In this document: positions 47,822 through 56,329 of the stretch, piece by piece
Layout of the letters: each line of letters opens with the position of its first letter
How positions within the stretch are numbered: position 1 is the stretch's first letter
Assembly: GCF_000241325.1 (NCBI RefSeq)
Contig: NZ_BAEI01000032.1
Location: 16,939 to 80,938, forward strand
DNA length: 64,000 nucleotides
Source of the DNA: Gordonia polyisoprenivorans NBRC 16320 = JCM 10675
Lineage (GTDB): Bacteria; Actinomycetota; Actinomycetes; Mycobacteriales; Mycobacteriaceae
Direction: 5' to 3'
Notes under the pieces: model-generated
What the model was told of the DNA's origin: nothing
The model's database searches: none
Seen by the model: the letters and a program-made list of their open reading frames with translations, nothing else
Program-made: the position numbers and the translations under genes

Positions 47822-47838
47822 GAGCCCGTCACACACTC

Positions 47839-48942
47839 TCAGACCCGTACGTCCCCGACCCCCACTTCCCCGACCCCCTTCTCGCCGACCCCATATTCGC
47901 CGACCTCGGCCGACATCCGAGCCGAGAGGTGGTAATTCATCACCGCCAGTGCGACGAGGCCGACGGCGAGGTTACTCAGGGCGCCGAATCCCTCGAGCGC
48001 GAAGTCGACCAGCGCATTGCTCAGCGTGAAGATCAGCGCGGCGAGTCGCAGCAGACGGAGCGGCCAGGCCCGTTCGGTGCGTCGGCGGGCGATCATTCCC
48101 GGTATCGAGATCAGCGCCGTCGCAATGCCACTGATGAACAGAATCCATGCGGCGTGCCGGTTTCGACTGAGTTCGAGGTACAGGTGGAGTTCGCCGCTGT
48201 CGACGTGTCCGACGAACAGTTGCCACGCCCCGAGCACGGTCGCCCACAACGAGGTGATCACCAACAGGGCGCCGAACACCGTCACCCAGCGCGGACTGCG
48301 CGCGAACCCGGGAATCAACCGCACGGCCCGAGCCCGCAACGCCACGAGCCGGTCGGGACCGGTGGCGCTGGTGGACAGCAACTCTCGGATCGTGGCGATC
48401 TGCGTCGGGTCGCCACCTCGATCGGCGGCATAGGCGAGAAACCACTGTGCCTGTGTACGTCGACGGGGCGGCAAACCATGACTCACCCCGTCGGCGGCGA
48501 TCGACGCGGCGTTCGCAAGCGCCTCGGCCACGGTCGGTTTCGCGAGATCTCGGACCACCCTGCTGATCAGCAGCACGACCACGACGAGGATGTACATGAT
48601 CTCCGCCGACGGTCCGTAGAAGTAATCGTTGTTCTTGGTGACGAATTTGCCGACCTCGTCGAGGAACAGCCCGAATCCGATGCCGCCGAGGGCAACCGCA
48701 GCAAGGCGAACGGTGGCACCGAGAAACAGCCACCCGACGATCAGCGCGATCATCATCAGCGCTCCACCCCACAGCGCATGCGCGATGTGTAATGTGCCGC
48801 CACCGATCTGCGGATAGCCGGTGAGCTGAAGATAGGCACGCGTGACGAGAATCGTGCCGATGGTGTATATCAGAAACCATTCGACGGTCGTGGTTCCGTA
48901 GGCGCTACGGACCACGACCGCCGTTCTCTGGGGCCGTGACAT
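47839..48942 (-). CDS. polytopic membrane protein of unknown function
   Basis: A 367-residue protein. The N-terminal half has four to five helices (WFLIYTIGTILVTRAYLQL; IAHALWGGALMMIALIVGW; LAAVALGGIGFGLFLDEVGKF; IMYILVVVVLLISRVV), a soluble loop of about 90 residues follows, and then four more helices. The FLDEVGKFVTKNNDYFYGP stretch places charged residues at the membrane edge. The C-terminus is a degenerate VGEYGVGEKGVGEVGVGD repeat from a 15-bp tandem unit. The ATG at 48942 was preferred over the upstream one. No family is recognised. Confidence 0.8.
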   Translation of the reverse strand: MSRPQRTAVVVRSAYGTTTVEWFLIYTIGTILVTRAYLQLTGYPQIGGGTLHIAHALWGGALMMIALIVGWLFLGATVRLAAVALGGIGFGLFLDEVGKFVTKNNDYFYGPSAEIMYILVVVVLLISRVVRDLAKPTVAEALANAASIAADGVSHGLPPRRRTQAQWFLAYAADRGGDPTQIATIRELLSTSATGPDRLVALRARAVRLIPGFARSPRWVTVFGALLVITSLWATVLGAWQLFVGHVDSGELHLYLELSRNRHAAWILFISGIATALISIPGMIARRRTERAWPLRLLRLAALIFTLSNALVDFALEGFGALSNLAVGLVALAVMNYHLSARMSAEVGEYGVGEKGVGEVGVGDVRV

Positions 48943-49201
48943 CGCCCGATTATCCCGGTTCGACGTCGGCAGAATGTCGGTTTCGGCGGGTTCGCCTCCA
49001 GACCTCACCCCCCGCTGGTCCGGCACATTCCGCGTCGATGATGCCCCCTACTGCAACACCACCGACCGGCCCACCGATCGCGCACTCCGGCATTCGCCAT
49101 CATGCCCACGAGAAACCCAACCACAGCTCACCGAATTCGGCAAGATGAAGATTTCCATCACTTTCGTGAATCGCGAGAGTGGGTAAGTCCGCCCGTCGAA
49201 A

Positions 49202-49930
49202 TCAGCGGGCGGTGGCGATACCCAGCGACGGAAAGAAATAGCACGTCGCGTTGCCCTTGTTGACGGTGCCGTAGATCGCCGAGAGCACAGTTCCCGAACC
49301 GGTGTCGACCAGGCCGCCGCGTACGCCGTTGGACGGCAGTGCGTTCACCACCGAGGCGAGCGCCTTGTTTGCCACGGTTTGCGCCTCCGGAACCCCGGCG
49401 GCCTGAAGTCGCTTTGCCACGGCGTTGACGAGAGTTTCGGCCAAGCCGCTCATCGGCGCCCCCAACCCGCCTTGGAAGGTGTTGACGTTGAACCACGCCA
49501 CCTGCATTCCCGACTTGTTGCCGGAGTCGTTGAACGTGCCGACCGGAACGAAGCCGTAGAGGACCTCACCCTTCCGGACGGCGTTGATGTCACCGACGAC
49601 AGGAAAGGTCAAATTGCCCAAGCCCGGCGTATACGGCCCCGCAATCGCCCCGCCGAGCGCAGATGGGAAGGTGAAGTCGGTGCAGGCACCGATGGTCGGG
49701 GTGAACGGGGTGATGCCCAGCTTCTTCAGAACGGCGTTCGCCGCGCCGATTCCGTCGATCACACTCGCCGCGTCCTGGGGGTGCGGGGTGATCGCGTCGA
49801 GAGCCTGCTTGGCGGCCAGCGCTTCTCCGGTCGGTGCCGCCGACGCCGCGGGTGCGCCCAATGCAGAACCCGCGACAAGCGCTACGGACACGGTGGCCGC
49901 GGCCACGAGGCTGCGGAAGCTGATCTTCAT
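49202..49930 (-). CDS. secreted protein of unknown function
   Basis: A 242-residue exported protein: signal peptide MKISFRSLVAAATVSVALVA, then a cleavage site near APAASAAP. The mature part has two cysteines (GACTDFTFPSALGG and NATCYFFPSLG) placed to form one disulfide, and repeats of aromatic/Gly motifs (GMQVAWFNVNTFQGG, TVLSAIYGTVNKG). This resembles the small secreted proteins common in Gordonia, Rhodococcus and Nocardia, with no known activity. About 260 bases before the next start (48943-49201) hold no clear gene. Confidence 0.8.
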   Translation of the reverse strand: MKISFRSLVAAATVSVALVAGSALGAPAASAAPTGEALAAKQALDAITPHPQDAASVIDGIGAANAVLKKLGITPFTPTIGACTDFTFPSALGGAIAGPYTPGLGNLTFPVVGDINAVRKGEVLYGFVPVGTFNDSGNKSGMQVAWFNVNTFQGGLGAPMSGLAETLVNAVAKRLQAAGVPEAQTVANKALASVVNALPSNGVRGGLVDTGSGTVLSAIYGTVNKGNATCYFFPSLGIATAR

Positions 49931-50165
49931 TGAGTACTCCTCGATCGACGGTTCCCGACGTCGGACAATATCGCAGTCGGCGGGCGATACCGCAGTCGGA
50001 GGGCGGCAGCGAGAGAATTCTTGCCTTTCACCGAATGGGCCGGTTCGTCCGGTCAACGGATACCGAGCACGGTCGATTCGAGCGCACAATCGACACAATT
50101 GTCGCTCGCTTCTCCTTCACATGCTCTCAGCCCGCGACTTCCTCTGCGCAAAGGAGGCCCCACCA

Positions 50166-50648
50166 GTGACAGCGCCATTCGGTCCACCACCCCCTTTGCC
50201 GGTCCCTCCCAGCCGCAAGAAGCGTCCGTTGGCGATCGGGCTGGGGATCATCACGGTCCTGATACTCATGTTGTTCTCGTGCGGGGTCGGATCCGCCATG
50301 CACGGCAGCGACAAGGCGGCCGCTCCAGCGACGCGGACCGTGGTCAGTACGGTCACCGCGACGATGACCGAGACCACCACCGCCTCCGCCGTCGCGAGCA
50401 CCACCACGCCGGCGCCCACCACCAGCGAGCCAACGGGCGGCCCGACCGTGGCGCGCGGGCTCATCCCCCAAACGACGACCCCGACCACCGATGCGCCGGC
50501 GGCGCCGACCACCGACGAGGGATCGAGCGTCTACTACAGCAATTGCGCCCAGGCACGCGCCGCCGGAGCAGCGCCGCTGCATGTGGGAGACCCCGGCTAC
50601 CGATCCGGACTCGACCGCGACGGCGACGGAGTGGCTTGCGAATCCTGA
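50166..50648 (+). CDS. membrane-anchored excalibur-domain (calcium-binding-like) protein
   Basis: The GTG at 50166 is preceded by AAAGGAGG. The 160-residue product has a Pro-rich cytoplasmic start, one membrane helix (LAIGLGIITVLILMLFSCGVGSA), a long Thr/Ser/Pro stalk and a C-terminal excalibur domain (YYSNCAQARAAGAAPLHVGD, LDRDGDGVACES) whose DxDxDG loop is EF-hand-like with a Cys pair. The domain occurs in extracellular actinobacterial and firmicute proteins. The function is unknown. Confidence 0.85.
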   Translation: MTAPFGPPPPLPVPPSRKKRPLAIGLGIITVLILMLFSCGVGSAMHGSDKAAAPATRTVVSTVTATMTETTTASAVASTTTPAPTTSEPTGGPTVARGLIPQTTTPTTDAPAAPTTDEGSSVYYSNCAQARAAGAAPLHVGDPGYRSGLDRDGDGVACES

Positions 50649-50761
50649 TCGCGCGCTTGGGTGTTCACTCGATCGTTCGCGGCCCCCGCGTGCCGCCACC
50701 ACCGGTCGGGGAATCTGGTCGAGTCCCGCCGATACGAATACAGATCCCACCGATCCGCCGC

Positions 50762-50797
50762 GACACGCCGCGAATCCTTGGTTCGCCACGGCGTGTC
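50762..50797. terminator. inverted repeat between convergent transcripts
   Basis: GACACGCCG (50762-50770) pairs with CGGCGTGTC (50789-50797), and an inner CGAA/TTCG pair closes a short loop with a three-base bulge. It is downstream of the excalibur gene and of the small tetR-linked frame on the other strand, so a two-way terminator is plausible. Confidence 0.5.
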
Positions 50798-50914
50798 TGC
50801 GTCAACCATATTTGCATCCGGCTGGGCCGCCGGCCGCGAACCCGAGTCGACCGATCAATCAGCCCACGTCGAGTATCGCGTCGAAACAGTTGTCGGACAA
50901 GGGTTTTCGGGTCT

Positions 50915-51091
50915 TCAGCGGCCCCAGCCGTTGCCATTGAAGGGCATGATCGGTCCGCGCTCCCCATCCTCGTTGCGAGGCGCGATCGGTGAGTACCCAC
51001 CACTTGTCGAGTGATAGGCGCGCTTCTCACGTCGCGGGATCAGCTTGCTGAGCCGATCACGCCAGCCTCCGTGCCCGCTCCCGCGTCCCAT
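50915..51091 (-). CDS. small basic protein downstream of tetR
   Basis: A 58-residue frame starts nine bases after the tetR stop on the same strand. The product reads MGRGSGHGGWRDRLSKLIPR at its start and ends PIMPFNGNGWGR. It has a basic amphipathic segment (RDRLSKLIPRREKR) and a Gly/Asn-rich tail, no cysteine and no signal peptide. Position and coding-like composition support a real gene cotranscribed with tetR. The remaining 50649-50914 stretch holds only the hairpin above. Confidence 0.55.
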   Translation of the reverse strand: MGRGSGHGGWRDRLSKLIPRREKRAYHSTSGGYSPIAPRNEDGERGPIMPFNGNGWGR

Positions 51092-51100
51092 GGAGCCAGG

Positions 51101-51706
51101 TTACGACCTCTCGCCGTCGCTCGGCCACCGTTCGGTGATCAGCTCGACCATCTCGTCGACCCAGGCGTCGTCGAGCGCGGCATCGCTGCGAATGAGGATG
51201 CGGAAGATCGCGGTGCCCGCGACGACCTCGGCGAGCATCGGCAGTCGATCGTCGTCGCGACGTTCCTGACCGAAGCGGGACTCGAAGGCGGTGAGGTCGC
51301 CGGCCAGCCTGGCGATCATCTGGTTGTGCACCTCAGGCGACGCCACGGTGTCGGCAATCAGCCCGGGTAGCGCCACCCGCACCTCTGGCCGGTTGAACAT
51401 CGAGCGCACGATCTCGACGAGCGCGCGGATGTCCTGTCGGACGTCCCCGGACCCCGTCGGTGGCGTCAAGACCTCCGCCGACAACACCGCCTCGTGGACC
51501 AACTGTGCCTTACCCGACCATCGCCGGTAGATGGCTGCCGTGGTCGTTCCGGCACGTGCGGCAATCGCCGACAACGACAGCGCGGGATAGCCGGTCTCGA
51601 GAATCAGCTCGCGGGTGGCGGCGATGATCGCGGCGTCGATCCGGCCATCGCGGGGCCGCCCCGCCGGCGTCGACCTCTTGTTATCGCCTTGGCGATCTGG
51701 TGTCAT
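51101..51706 (-). CDS. TetR-family transcriptional regulator
   Basis: A 201-residue repressor with an N-terminal helix-turn-helix (LSLSAIAARAGTTTAAIYRR) and an alpha-helical ligand domain of the TetR_C_11-like type (TGSGDVRQDIRALVEIVRSM). It is divergent from the lipocalin-like/LLM/PEP-enzyme operon with about 50 bases between starts, and an imperfect palindrome lies between them, so it very likely controls that operon. Confidence 0.92.
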   Translation of the reverse strand: MTPDRQGDNKRSTPAGRPRDGRIDAAIIAATRELILETGYPALSLSAIAARAGTTTAAIYRRWSGKAQLVHEAVLSAEVLTPPTGSGDVRQDIRALVEIVRSMFNRPEVRVALPGLIADTVASPEVHNQMIARLAGDLTAFESRFGQERRDDDRLPMLAEVVAGTAIFRILIRSDAALDDAWVDEMVELITERWPSDGERS

Positions 51707-51723
51707 GGATCACAGTCTAGTTC

Positions 51724-51745
51724 CAATGCAATGTGCATCGTATTG
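51724..51745. promoter_or_regulatory. candidate TetR operator
   Basis: A 22-base imperfect palindrome pairs at 8 of 11 positions, with outer CAAT/ATTG and inner ATGCA/TGCAT elements. It lies in the tetR/operon gap just upstream of the GTG at 51759 and its AGGGAG ribosome site, the usual place for a TetR-type dyad. Confidence 0.55.
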
Positions 51746-51758
51746 ATAGGGAGTTTCG

Positions 51759-52874
51759 GTGGAGCTGAGCCCACTCGACGAGTATCCGATCCATCAGACA
51801 CCGGCCCCGATCACCTGGCCGGCCACCTCCGACCGGAACTTCTACGATCGCTCGTACTTCAACGTGCTCGCCCGGCAAGGCCGTTTCATGGCCTTGACCG
51901 GCATCGGCTACTACCCGCGTCTGGGCGTCAAGGACGCCTACTTCGTCGTCCGCCGCGGCGACACCCAGACCGCTGTTCATCTGAGCGACGCGATCGACGA
52001 CGACCGACTCCACCAGAACGTCAACGGATATCGCCTCGACGTCGTCGAGCCGCTGCAGGAGATGCATCTGACCCTCGCAGAGACCGAGGGCATCGCCGCC
52101 GACCTCACCTGGCGTGGACTGTTCCCGGCAGCGCTGGAGAAGCCGCACACCATGCTCACCGAGCGGCGAGTGACGTTGCAGGCGTGCCGCTTTGCCCAGG
52201 TGGGTTCCTGGGAGGGATGGATTGACGTCGACGGGGAACGACTGACCGTCGAGCACGACACCAGTGTGGCGAGCCGCGACCGGTCGTGGGGTATCCGGCC
52301 GGTCGGTGAGCCGGAACCGCCCGGACGTCCCGACACCGCTTTCCGCGGAATGTGGTGGCTCTACCTGCCCTTGGCGTTCGACGACTTCGTCCTGTTCCTC
52401 ATCCTGCAGGAGGACCCCGACGGTCACCGTAGTCTCTACGACTGCACCCGTCGGTGGCGCGATGGGCGAATCGAGCAACTCGACGGCGTACGGGTCACCA
52501 TCCACTACACCGCCGGGACCAGGATTCCGCACGGCGCGCACATCGAGTTCCTCAATCGCGCGGGCGAGCAGATCTCCCTCGACGTCGAGTCGAAGTTGTT
52601 CGCGCCCATCGCCTTCGGGTCGGGATACGGTGGCGATTCGACGTGGGCGCACGGCACGTGGAAAGAAGGGTCATTCGCCGAACGCGTCACCTTCGATCTG
52701 ACGGACGGGCAGGTGATGGCCCGCGCACCCTTCAGCCTCATCGATCACGTCGGGAGTGCGATGTGCACCGAAGCCAACGGCCGACAACACCGCGGCGCAG
52801 GCCTGTTCGAGCACGGCATCATCGGCCCACACCATCCGTCGGGCTTCTCCGACTGGACCGACGTGGCGAAGTAG
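51759..52874 (+). CDS. lipocalin/AttH-like protein, first gene of the TetR-controlled operon
   Basis: A 371-residue soluble protein with many alternating beta strands, aromatic-rich (NFYDRSYFNVLARQGRFMAL; GMWWLYLPLAFDDFVLFLIL) and without signal peptide or membrane helix. The FYDRSYFN start and the internal SRDRSWGIRPVG segment recall the hydroxyneurosporene-synthase/AttH-like barrel family seen in mycobacteria and rhodococci. No catalytic residues can be named. The GTG start is preceded by AGGGAG. The next gene starts eight bases after its stop, suggesting one transcript. Confidence 0.7.
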   Translation: MELSPLDEYPIHQTPAPITWPATSDRNFYDRSYFNVLARQGRFMALTGIGYYPRLGVKDAYFVVRRGDTQTAVHLSDAIDDDRLHQNVNGYRLDVVEPLQEMHLTLAETEGIAADLTWRGLFPAALEKPHTMLTERRVTLQACRFAQVGSWEGWIDVDGERLTVEHDTSVASRDRSWGIRPVGEPEPPGRPDTAFRGMWWLYLPLAFDDFVLFLILQEDPDGHRSLYDCTRRWRDGRIEQLDGVRVTIHYTAGTRIPHGAHIEFLNRAGEQISLDVESKLFAPIAFGSGYGGDSTWAHGTWKEGSFAERVTFDLTDGQVMARAPFSLIDHVGSAMCTEANGRQHRGAGLFEHGIIGPHHPSGFSDWTDVAK

Positions 52875-52882
52875 GGAACCCC

Positions 52883-53881
52883 ATGAAGATCATGACTGCA
52901 CTCTTCGGACCCACCGACGCCGTGGACCGGGCCAAGCTCCTCAAGGAGGCCGGCGCGTCCGGCGTCTTCACCTTCGAGGGACCGTTCGATGTGTTCACTC
53001 CCCTGGTGCTGGCCTCGTCGGTCGACGGACTCGACCTCATGTCCAACGTCGCGATTGCTTTCCCGCGCAACCCGATTCAACTCGCCCACCAGGCAAATGA
53101 CCTGCAATTGCTCAGCAAGGGACGGTTCATCCTGGGGCTCGGCACCCAGGTGCGCGCACAGATCGAGAAACGCTACGGTACCGAGTTCGATCGGCCGGTC
53201 GAGCGCATGACGGAGATGGTCGGTGCATTGCGTGCGATCTTCGCGACGTGGAACGACGGCGAACGATTGTACTTCCGCGGTGAGTACCATCGCCACACGC
53301 TGATGACCCCGACGTTCAACCCCGGCCCCAATCCGTATGGGCCGCCGCCGATCTATCTGGGCGCGTTGGGTCCTCGGCTCACCCGTGTGACGGCCGAGGT
53401 GGCCGACGGTCTGTTGGTGATGCCGTTCGGGTCCAAACGCTTCCTACACGGAACGACACTGCCCGCAGTACGCGACGGGCTTGCCAAAGCCGGGCGAGCA
53501 GCGGACGACTTCACGGTGATCCCCGAGATCATCGTGTCGGTCGCCTCCGGCCACGACGATGACCACACCTCGACGCGAATGTTGCTGGCCTTCTACGGTT
53601 CCACCCCCGCATACCGACCTGTGCTCGACGCGCACGGATGGGGCGACCTGCAGCCCGAACTCAACGCGATGTCCAAACAAGGGCGTTGGCAGGAGATGGC
53701 GGCGCTCATCGACGACGAGATGCTGCACACCATCGCGGCATGTGGGACGCCGGCCGAGATCGCCGCGCACATCCGCGACCGCGTCGACGGTGTCTCCGAC
53801 AGCATCTGTCTCTACCAGCCAGGCCCGATCGCCGTCGAGGCACTCGCCGAAATCGTTGATGCGCTGGGTGGTTCGCGATGA
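52883..53881 (+). CDS. LLM-class (F420-type) flavin-dependent oxidoreductase
   Basis: A 332-residue luciferase-like TIM barrel that would use coenzyme F420 or FMN. Typical segments are MKIMTALFGPTDAVDRAKLL, NVAIAFPRNPIQLAHQANDL, LSKGRFILGLGTQVRAQIEKRYG, PPPIYLGALGPRLTRVTAEVADG and the C-terminal CGTPAEIAAHIRDRVDG. The LGTQVRAQIEKR pattern is near the F420-dependent groups of mycobacteria. Its stop overlaps the PEP-enzyme start (ATGA), so the two products are made together. The substrate is unknown. Confidence 0.9.
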   Translation: MKIMTALFGPTDAVDRAKLLKEAGASGVFTFEGPFDVFTPLVLASSVDGLDLMSNVAIAFPRNPIQLAHQANDLQLLSKGRFILGLGTQVRAQIEKRYGTEFDRPVERMTEMVGALRAIFATWNDGERLYFRGEYHRHTLMTPTFNPGPNPYGPPPIYLGALGPRLTRVTAEVADGLLVMPFGSKRFLHGTTLPAVRDGLAKAGRAADDFTVIPEIIVSVASGHDDDHTSTRMLLAFYGSTPAYRPVLDAHGWGDLQPELNAMSKQGRWQEMAALIDDEMLHTIAACGTPAEIAAHIRDRVDGVSDSICLYQPGPIAVEALAEIVDALGGSR

Positions 53882-56265
53882 CAGCGGCCACCGTCGAGTT
53901 CGACGACATCACCGACGACCGGTACGGCGGCAAAGCCGCCGGCCTCGCGCGTCTGCGCGCTCTGGGGCTGCCCGTCCCGGTCGGTTTCGTGGTCGCGGAT
54001 GCCCCGGTGGACGGATCTCTCGACCGCGTGATGGCCAGGTTCGGCGAGATGGCCGCCGCCGGAACGACTCCGGTGGCCGTGCGGTCCTCCGCGGCCGGGG
54101 AGGACGGGAGCGAACAGTCCTTCGCCGGCCAATACGACACCGTGCTCGGCGTCGACTCCATCGACGCCTTGACCGAGGCCATCCACACGTGCGCCGCCTC
54201 GGTGCACTCCGCGCGCGCGTCCGCCTACAGCGGTCACACCGCGGCGACCATGAATCTGGTCGTCCAGCGAATGGTCGACTCGCGCGCCGCCGGAGTGGTG
54301 TTCACCGCAGATCCAGCGTCGGGTCGCCGCGACCTCATGGTGATCGATGCCGTCGCCGGACTCGGTGAGGCGCTGGTCGACGGAACCTCGGCTCCCGATC
54401 ACCTCGTCCTCGACGAGGAGGGTGCACCGGTGGTCGCGGAATACGTTGCCGCTCCGGTCTTGTCACCGCAGGAGATCGACCTGATCAGGGCGGGTGCGCT
54501 GCGCGCGGCGCACGAATGGGGCACACCGATGGACCTCGAATGGGCCATCGACCGGTCGGGCGACCTCTGGTGGTTGCAGGCCCGACCGATCACCACCTTG
54601 CCGGGCGATCTCAACGAGATGGACTCCCCCGTCGCCGGCGCCGACCACGTGTACACGCGGTGCAACATCGGCGAGATGATGCCGGGCGCGTTCTGCCCGT
54701 TGACCGCGTCGGTGTCCGGATTCGCGATCGACTATGCGATGCAGACGATTCAGGTCGTCGCGCGGGCACAGGAGGGTTACCACACGCCGTGGCTGCAGGT
54801 CGGATACTTCTACGGCCACATGTTCCTCAACCTCACCGAGGGCACGGCGCTGAGTTCCGGGATTCTGGGGAACTCGCTGGAACAGTTCTCGACCTCGATC
54901 TGCGGCCGCGTGGTCGACGAGCTGCAACCGAAACCGGCACAACCATTCTTGCGCAAGCTCGGCAACACGATCAGGCTGACCACCCATGCGCTGACGGTGG
55001 GGCCGGCGATCCGCCGGATGCCTTCTGACATCGCCGGTTTCCGGGTTCCGACCAGCTTGGACCCACGAGTCGTGCTGCGGCAGTTGGACGACGGTGTGGA
55101 GTTGTACTGCGACTTCACGCTCACGCACGTCCGTTCGTCGTCACGCGCGGCCGTCGCGGCCAATGTCCTCGAGAGCGTGATGGTTCGCCAGGCGGTCACC
55201 GACGGCCGTGATGAGGACGAGGGCAAAGCTCAGGCCGCCCGTCTCATGGCGGGGGCGTCGGGGGTCGAGAGCGCAGAGATGCTCGGCGAACTCGATGCGG
55301 TCGTGCAGAAGATTGCGGCCGACACAGCCATCGCCGACGAATTCCTCTCCGCAGCACCGGATGACGCGGTCACCGCATTGCGCGCGGCGCCCGGGGACGC
55401 GGGAGTCGCCTTGCGGAAGTTCTTGGAGCGCCACGGCCATCGCGGATACCGGGAACTGTGCATGCGCGACCCGTCCTGGGCCGACGATCCCGCCGGGCTG
55501 GGAACGATGATGCAGGTCATGGTGCGATCGGCGACCGAGCAGCGCGGTCGGGAGCCGAGCCGCGCCCCGACACCCGAGCACTCGTCGTCGACGATGCGCC
55601 TCCTGGCACGCCTGGCGCAGGGCGGCGCGCGTGGACGCGAGGAGACGAAATCGCGGATGGCGTTGATGGCCCACCAACTCAAGCGGGGCTACCGCCATCT
55701 CGGCGAGGTGCTCGCCGAGAGCGGTCGGCTCCCCGACGCCGATCTCGTCTTCTTCTTCGATCGGACCGAGTTGCGGCGGGTCGTCGACGCCGACGACATC
55801 ACCGACCTCGTACAGAGCGCCATTCGACGACGAGAGGCGTTGTCATTTCAGGACTCTCTCGAATTCGACGACGTCTCGGTCGGGCGGCCGTCCCCGCGCC
55901 TGACCGTCGCCGAGCGTGACATCGCCGACGACCGGATCGTGGGTCGACCGGCGAGCAGGGGCGTCGTGGAAGGCACAGTGCGAGTGGCGAAAACGATCGG
56001 TGAGGCGCGCGATATCCGGCCCGGGGAGATCCTCGTCGCGCCGGTCACCGACGTCGGATGGACGCCGTACTTCACCGTGATCGCCGCTCTGGTCACCGAC
56101 ATCGGGAGTTCGGTCTCCCACGGTGCCGTGGTCGCCCGCGAATACGGCTTACCCTGCGTCGTGAACACCCTGGTCGGCACTCACCTGCTCCGGACCGGTG
56201 ACCGAGTGCGAGTGGATGGGGACCGTGGGGTCGTGGTGCGGCTCGATCACGACGAACCTTGTTGA
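53878..56265 (+). CDS. PEP-synthase/rifampin-phosphotransferase-like ATP-dependent dikinase
   Basis: A 795-residue, three-part enzyme. An N-terminal ATP-grasp-like PPDK domain (GGKAAGLARLRALGLPVP, VAVRSSAAGEDGSEQSFAGQ, LEWAIDRSGDLWWLQARPIT) is followed by a middle substrate-binding region (NIGEMMPGAFCPLTASVSG onward). The C-terminal swivelling PEP-mobilising domain keeps the phosphorylatable His (GSSVSHGAVVAREYGLPCVV). The organisation matches rifampin phosphotransferase more than PEP synthase, which has an additional TIM barrel. It should transfer the ATP beta-phosphate to a small molecule; rifampin is only one possibility. It is coupled to the LLM gene. Confidence 0.85.
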   Translation: MTAATVEFDDITDDRYGGKAAGLARLRALGLPVPVGFVVADAPVDGSLDRVMARFGEMAAAGTTPVAVRSSAAGEDGSEQSFAGQYDTVLGVDSIDALTEAIHTCAASVHSARASAYSGHTAATMNLVVQRMVDSRAAGVVFTADPASGRRDLMVIDAVAGLGEALVDGTSAPDHLVLDEEGAPVVAEYVAAPVLSPQEIDLIRAGALRAAHEWGTPMDLEWAIDRSGDLWWLQARPITTLPGDLNEMDSPVAGADHVYTRCNIGEMMPGAFCPLTASVSGFAIDYAMQTIQVVARAQEGYHTPWLQVGYFYGHMFLNLTEGTALSSGILGNSLEQFSTSICGRVVDELQPKPAQPFLRKLGNTIRLTTHALTVGPAIRRMPSDIAGFRVPTSLDPRVVLRQLDDGVELYCDFTLTHVRSSSRAAVAANVLESVMVRQAVTDGRDEDEGKAQAARLMAGASGVESAEMLGELDAVVQKIAADTAIADEFLSAAPDDAVTALRAAPGDAGVALRKFLERHGHRGYRELCMRDPSWADDPAGLGTMMQVMVRSATEQRGREPSRAPTPEHSSSTMRLLARLAQGGARGREETKSRMALMAHQLKRGYRHLGEVLAESGRLPDADLVFFFDRTELRRVVDADDITDLVQSAIRRREALSFQDSLEFDDVSVGRPSPRLTVAERDIADDRIVGRPASRGVVEGTVRVAKTIGEARDIRPGEILVAPVTDVGWTPYFTVIAALVTDIGSSVSHGAVVAREYGLPCVVNTLVGTHLLRTGDRVRVDGDRGVVVRLDHDEPC

Positions 56266-56329
56266 TGTCAGGAACCATTGACGTGACGAACCGGCCTACA
56301 CCAGGCTCCCGATCAAGGACGACCGCAGA

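Noticed and set aside
53878..56265. Naming the PEP enzyme a rifampin phosphotransferase
   Set aside because: The domain order fits, but no rifampin-contact residues or rifamycin-associated element could be confirmed upstream.
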